Shown here: one piece after another, positions 60,709 through 64,000 of the stretch | Position numbering within the stretch: position 1 is the first letter of the stretch | Layout of the letters: each line of letters opens with the position of its first letter | Source of the DNA: Natrononativus amylolyticus | GTDB lineage: Archaea; Halobacteriota; Halobacteria; Halobacteriales; Natrialbaceae | Assembly: GCF_024362525.1 (NCBI RefSeq) | Contig: NZ_CP101458.1 | Location: 1,116,001 to 1,180,000 of the forward strand | DNA length: 64,000 bases | Direction of reading: 5' to 3' | Position numbers and translations under genes: made by a program | Notes under the pieces: generated by a model | What the model was told of the DNA's origin: nothing | The model's database searches: none | What the model saw: the letters and a program-made list of their open reading frames with translations, nothing else

Positions 60709-61188
60709 CTACAGGAGCGGCTCGCTCTCGCCGTAGACCGCGAGGACGAGCGCGGTCGTGTACGTCCCCGTCTCGGCGGGCGCGCTCTCGACGCGCACTT
60801 GCGGGTCGCCGAACGGCCACTCCCGGAGCTCCTGGCCGGCCGCGAGTCCCTCGCGGACCCGCCGCTCGACGTCCTCGCTGTCGGTCTCGTCGGCCGCCTC
60901 GTAGAACAGCCCCGGCCCGCCGTCTTCGGACTGCGACCAGCCGAGGGCGGCGCTCACGCGCCCCGGACCGGCGGCGGTGGCTCGAGCCTCGACGACCGTC
61001 ACTCGCTCGCCGACGGGTCCGAGGTCGGGCGCGGTGCCGACCGCCTCGACGGCGGTGTCGGCGGGGATCACCGACGACACTGCCACGAGATTGTAGTTTT
61101 CGACCCCGGCGTCGGCGAGCGCGGCGTCGTACGATGCCATCTTCGTCGGCGCGCTCGCCGAACCCCAGACGACTCGAATCGTGCCCAT
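60709..61188 (-). CDS. pyruvoyl-dependent arginine decarboxylase
   Basis: 159 residues. Begins MGTIRVVWGSASAPTKMASY and carries NLVAVSSVIPADT with the Ser38-Ser39 autocleavage site that makes the pyruvoyl cofactor, then ARATAAGPGRVSAALGWSQS and GLFYEAADET. Produces agmatine, used for polyamines and, in archaea, to modify tRNA-Ile2 (agmatidine). Length matches the proenzyme. No start competitor. Confidence 0.88.
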   Translation of the reverse strand: MGTIRVVWGSASAPTKMASYDAALADAGVENYNLVAVSSVIPADTAVEAVGTAPDLGPVGERVTVVEARATAAGPGRVSAALGWSQSEDGGPGLFYEAADETDSEDVERRVREGLAAGQELREWPFGDPQVRVESAPAETGTYTTALVLAVYGESEPLL

Positions 61189-61315
61189 ACACGGCCTCGG
61201 GTGGCGGTGCCGTAAGGGGTTCCGGTTCGTCGACCGGCCGCGCTGCCACCCGGTAATGTCTGTGGAAAATCACCAGTGGCAGGAATTTATGTATTTGTAG
61301 ACTGTTGACTGGGTA

Positions 61316-61462
61316 ATGCGATACCCCGATGGGCGCTGTACCGACTGTGGCGAGCGGAAGTTCATGACCGCGAGCGGCGTGCTCTGGTGTCTCAACTGTG
61401 CGGAGCGGTCGACGCATCCGCAGGCGGCGAAAACGGCGTCGCGGGACGCCCGCGCGGATTGA
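61316..61462 (+). CDS. small zinc ribbon protein
   Basis: 48 residues: MRYPDGRCTDCGERKFMTAS with CTDC and later CLNC, a zinc ribbon, and a basic tail. TTTATG at 61286-61291, 25 bases before the ATG, supports a leaderless transcript. Family not recognised. Confidence 0.65.
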   Translation: MRYPDGRCTDCGERKFMTASGVLWCLNCAERSTHPQAAKTASRDARAD

Positions 61463-61476
61463 GTGCCCGACTGCGA

Positions 61477-61683
61477 TCAGAGTCGCGTGAACAGGAGGTA
61501 CGCGAGGTAGCCGACGGCCGCGAGGATCGCCAGCGTGACGACGGTGCTCACGATGAAGCTGACGACGCCGAAGACGAACGCGACGACCTGCAGGAGCACC
61601 CACAGCGCGATGATCGCCACCAGACCCAGTCCGGCGGCGCGGAGGAGCGAACTCATACGGGACTGTTGTGACCCATCCGACAT
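61477..61683 (-). CDS. small membrane protein
   Basis: 68 residues with two helices (AAGLGLVAIIALWVLLQVVA and FIVSTVVTLAILAAVGYLAY). The start may instead be the second Met (61656). Its start lies 16 bases before the glmS stop, on the same strand, so it is probably the last gene of the glmU-glmS transcript. Function unknown. Confidence 0.65.
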   Translation of the reverse strand: MSDGSQQSRMSSLLRAAGLGLVAIIALWVLLQVVAFVFGVVSFIVSTVVTLAILAAVGYLAYLLFTRL

Positions 61684-61698
61684 GAGTGTTGTGTCCGG

Positions 61699-63489
61699 TT
61701 ACTCGACGGTGACGCTCTTGGCGAGGTTTCGTGGCTTGTCGATCGACCGCCCCAGCCGGTTGGCCACCCAGTAGGAGATCAACTGGAGCTGGACGTTCGC
61801 CAGGATCGGCGTGAACGCCGGATGGGTTTCGGGCACCTCCATCACGAAGTCGGCGTACGGTTCGACCAGCTCCCGGGAGTCGGTGACGGCGACGACCGGC
61901 GCGTCGCGGGCCTCGACTTCCTTGACGTTACCGAGGGTCTTCTGGGGTTTCGACCCCTGCGTGACCATCGCGAACACCGGCGTCCGGTCGGTCACGAGCG
62001 CCAGCGGCCCGTGTTTGAGTTCACCCGCGGCGAACCCCTCGGCGTGTTTGTACGTGATCTCCTTCATCTTCAGCGCGCCCTCGTACGCGACCGCCTCGTT
62101 GTACTTTCGTCCGATGAAGAAGTAGGCGTCGGCGCGCTCGTAGGTTTCCGCGATCTCGCGGGCGCTCGAGTCGTCGAGCACCGTCCGGACCTGGTCGGGG
62201 AGCTTCCGCAGCCCCTCGACGAACGACTGGGAGGGGGCGCCGGTGACGGTGCTCGCGAGAAGCGCCAGCGCGACCTGCTGGGAGGCGAACGTCTTGGTGG
62301 CGGCGACGCCGATCTCGGGACCGGCGCGGATGTACATGACGTGGTCGCACTCCCGTGCGGCGGAGCTGCCGACGACGTTCGTCAGCGCGAGCGTCGTCGC
62401 GCCCGCGCGGTTCGCGCCCCGGAGGGCGCTCATGGTGTCCGCCGTCTCCCCGCTCTGGGTGACGCCGACGACGAGCGTCTCCGGGGGGACCGGGATCTCG
62501 TCGACGTCGTACTCGCTCGCGAGGAACGTCTGGGCGGGGATCCCGCGCTCGCGGAGCAGCCGGGCTCCGTACAGCGCCGCGTGGTAGGAGGTGCCACAGG
62601 CGACGAACTGCACGGACTCCGGAGCGTCGAGGTTGGCGAGCTCCTCGACGGTGATCGAGCGGGTCATCTCCTCGACGCGCTCGCGGAGGCACTTGCGGAT
62701 CGCGTCGGGCTGTTCGTGGATCTCCTTTATCATGTAGTGGTCGTAGCCGCTCTTGCCCGCGTCCTCGGGGTCCCACGCGATCGTCTCGACCGACGTCTCG
62801 ACGACGGTGCCGTCGGCGTCGGTGACGACGACCTCGTCGGCGTCGAGTCGGGCGAACTCGCCGTCTTCGAGGTAGATCACCCGGTCGGTGTACTCGATGA
62901 ACGCGGGGACGTCGCTCGCCAGGTAGTGGCCGTCCTCGCCGAGTCCCAGCACGAGCGGCGACTCGTTGCGCGCGGCGTACACCGTCTCCGAGCCGGCGAA
63001 GACCGCGGCGATGGCGTAGCTCCCCTCGAGGCGGCCGACCGCCTCGCGGAACGCCGCCTCCGGATCGGCGCCGGCCGCGAGTTCGCGCTCGATCAGGTGG
63101 GGGACGACCTCGGTGTCGGTGTCGCTCTCGAAGACGTGGCCGTCCGCCGCGAGCTCCTCGCGGAGTGCCCGGTAGTTCTCGATGATCCCGTTGTGGACGA
63201 CGGCGACGTTCCCGTCCGGCCCCGTGTGGGGGTGGGCGTTGACGTCCGCCGGGGGACCGTGCGTGCTCCAGCGGGTGTGGCCGATGCCGGCCTCGCCGTC
63301 GAGTCCGCCCTCGGGAAGCGCGCTCTCGAGCGCCGAGAGCTCGCCCTGGCGCTTGTAGATCGAAAGCGAGCCGTTAGTGAGGGCGATCCCCGCCGAATCG
63401 TACCCCCGGTACTCGAGCCCCGAGAGCCCGGTCATGAGGACGTCGAGGACGTCGTTTCCGTCGCCCGTGTAGCCGATGATGCCACACAT
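61699..63489 (-). CDS. glmS: glutamine-fructose-6-phosphate aminotransferase (isomerising)
   Basis: 596 residues. Cys2 of MCGIIGYTGDGND is the glutaminase nucleophile; HTRWSTHGPP follows. Two SIS domains give isomerase activity (FVACGTSYHAALYGARLLRE, VTQSGETADTMSALR), with the final KPRNLAKSVTVE. Makes glucosamine 6-phosphate, the first step to UDP-GlcNAc for glycoproteins such as the S-layer protein. The stop of the upstream gene overlaps the start by one base (TGATG). Confidence 0.95.
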   Translation of the reverse strand: MCGIIGYTGDGNDVLDVLMTGLSGLEYRGYDSAGIALTNGSLSIYKRQGELSALESALPEGGLDGEAGIGHTRWSTHGPPADVNAHPHTGPDGNVAVVHNGIIENYRALREELAADGHVFESDTDTEVVPHLIERELAAGADPEAAFREAVGRLEGSYAIAAVFAGSETVYAARNESPLVLGLGEDGHYLASDVPAFIEYTDRVIYLEDGEFARLDADEVVVTDADGTVVETSVETIAWDPEDAGKSGYDHYMIKEIHEQPDAIRKCLRERVEEMTRSITVEELANLDAPESVQFVACGTSYHAALYGARLLRERGIPAQTFLASEYDVDEIPVPPETLVVGVTQSGETADTMSALRGANRAGATTLALTNVVGSSAARECDHVMYIRAGPEIGVAATKTFASQQVALALLASTVTGAPSQSFVEGLRKLPDQVRTVLDDSSAREIAETYERADAYFFIGRKYNEAVAYEGALKMKEITYKHAEGFAAGELKHGPLALVTDRTPVFAMVTQGSKPQKTLGNVKEVEARDAPVVAVTDSRELVEPYADFVMEVPETHPAFTPILANVQLQLISYWVANRLGRSIDKPRNLAKSVTVE

Positions 63490-64000
63490 CAGTGGTGCAC
63501 CTCCGTCTTCTCCGAGAGGGTGCCCCGGACCGTCGCGCCGGCGCCGATGACGGAGTTCGAGCCGACGACCGTTCCGGGGACGTAGGTGACGCCCCCGTTG
63601 TCCCGGACGTGGTCCGCGAGCAGGGCGCCGAGACGTTCGGCCTCGAAGACGCGGTCGCCGACCCGGACGTCGCCGGGACCGCCCGGTACCGCCGTCGCCG
63701 CGCCGACTTCGACGCCGACACCGGTGACACACTCGAGCAGCGTCGCCTGCTGTCCGATTCTGGTGTCGGCGTCGACGACGCTGCGCTCGACGACGGCGTT
63801 CGAGCCGACGGTAACGTTCTCGCCGAGGCAGGTGTAGGGGCCGACGACCGCGCCGGGGCCGACCTCACAGTCGGCGTCGATCACGACCGGCTCGCGGATC
63901 ACCGCCGACTCGTGGACCGTCGCGCGCTCGTCGACGCTCGAGGCGACGCCGCCGTCCTCCGGAGCCGAATCGAGCAGCTGGAAGGAGACGTCGAGGAGGT
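63489..64000 (-). CDS. GlmU-like bifunctional nucleotidyl/acetyltransferase (partial, C-terminal part)
   Basis: Runs off the right edge. The visible 170 residues are a left-handed beta-helix with hexapeptide repeats (VVIDADCEVGPGAVVGPYTC, VVGSNSVIGAGATVRGT), as in the acetyltransferase half of GlmU-type enzymes. Coupled to glmS by a one-base TGATG overlap. Likely makes UDP-GlcNAc or UDP-GalNAc from the GlmS product. Confidence 0.85.
   Translation of the reverse strand, partial: LLDVSFQLLDSAPEDGGVASSVDERATVHESAVIREPVVIDADCEVGPGAVVGPYTCLGENVTVGSNAVVERSVVDADTRIGQQATLLECVTGVGVEVGAATAVPGGPGDVRVGDRVFEAERLGALLADHVRDNGGVTYVPGTVVGSNSVIGAGATVRGTLSEKTEVHH

Overview
The window is chromosomal DNA of a haloarchaeon (class Halobacteria). 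Evidence: very high GC, strongly acidic predicted proteins, constant use of CTCGAG, leaderless genes with TTTATA/TTTATG boxes about 25 bases before the ATG, twin-arginine signals, a PGF-CTERM S-layer-type protein, and archaeal genes for archaeosine, aIF2/IF5B-type IF-2, Nob1, SAMP/MoaD, TrmY and Pus10. The style resembles the Natrialbales, but the genus cannot be fixed from this window.

Layout. 0-5.3 kb: archaeosine radical SAM protein (cut by the left edge), a small zinc finger, a Bat-like LOV/GAF/HTH regulator, a tiny Tat substrate, a DUF1328 protein and a tungsten/molybdenum aldehyde oxidoreductase. 5.3-10.1 kb (minus strand): a compact operon of CPBP protease, two ABC transporters and, at its head, an unannotated 25-residue peptide gene with its own TATA box, an 8-base perfect Shine-Dalgarno and a strong hairpin after it. 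This has the layout of a ribosomally made peptide (bacteriocin/RiPP-like) locus and is the main novelty candidate. 10.2-18.4 kb: membrane protein, metal-dependent hydrolase, epoxide-hydrolase-like enzyme, secreted CAP protein, SAMP1/MoaD group, glycosyltransferase. 18.4-20.2 kb: AT-richer island with a saccharopine-dehydrogenase-like gene. 20.2-29.7 kb: acetyltransferase, sugar isomerase-like protein, ArcS, HTH regulator divergent from a cytochrome P450, TRAM protein, TgtA. 29.9-38.7 kb: the exported zone, with Asp-rich repeat proteins, a DUF4397 lipoprotein-like Tat substrate, an M23 peptidase and a PGF-CTERM surface glycoprotein. 39.2-39.7 kb: tRNA-Pro(CGG) followed by a 124-bp tandem repeat that copies its 3' end. 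39.8-49.0 kb: kinase, TrmY, small zinc fingers, Pus10, RNase HII, Na+/Ca2+ antiporter, SecDF. 49.2-57.2 kb: hypotheticals, glucose-6-phosphate isomerase, a second CPBP protease, Nob1, PRC-barrel, IF-2. 57.4-64 kb: secreted beta-propeller/beta-helix protein, a three-copy palindromic intergenic repeat, DUF5811-like protein, pyruvoyl arginine decarboxylase, GlmS and the end of a GlmU-like protein.

Functional links. tRNA modification is over-represented: TgtA, ArcS and RaSEA together make archaeosine at position 15; Pus10 makes pseudouridine 54, which TrmY methylates; agmatine from the arginine decarboxylase is the substrate for agmatidine in tRNA-Ile2. Cell-surface biology forms a second theme (S-layer-like protein, SecDF, Tat substrates, GlmS/GlmU sugar-nucleotide supply). 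Long non-coding stretches are 18424-18866, 21090-21858, 32622-32946, 38669-39640, 40968-41459, 42771-43153 and 50410-50826.
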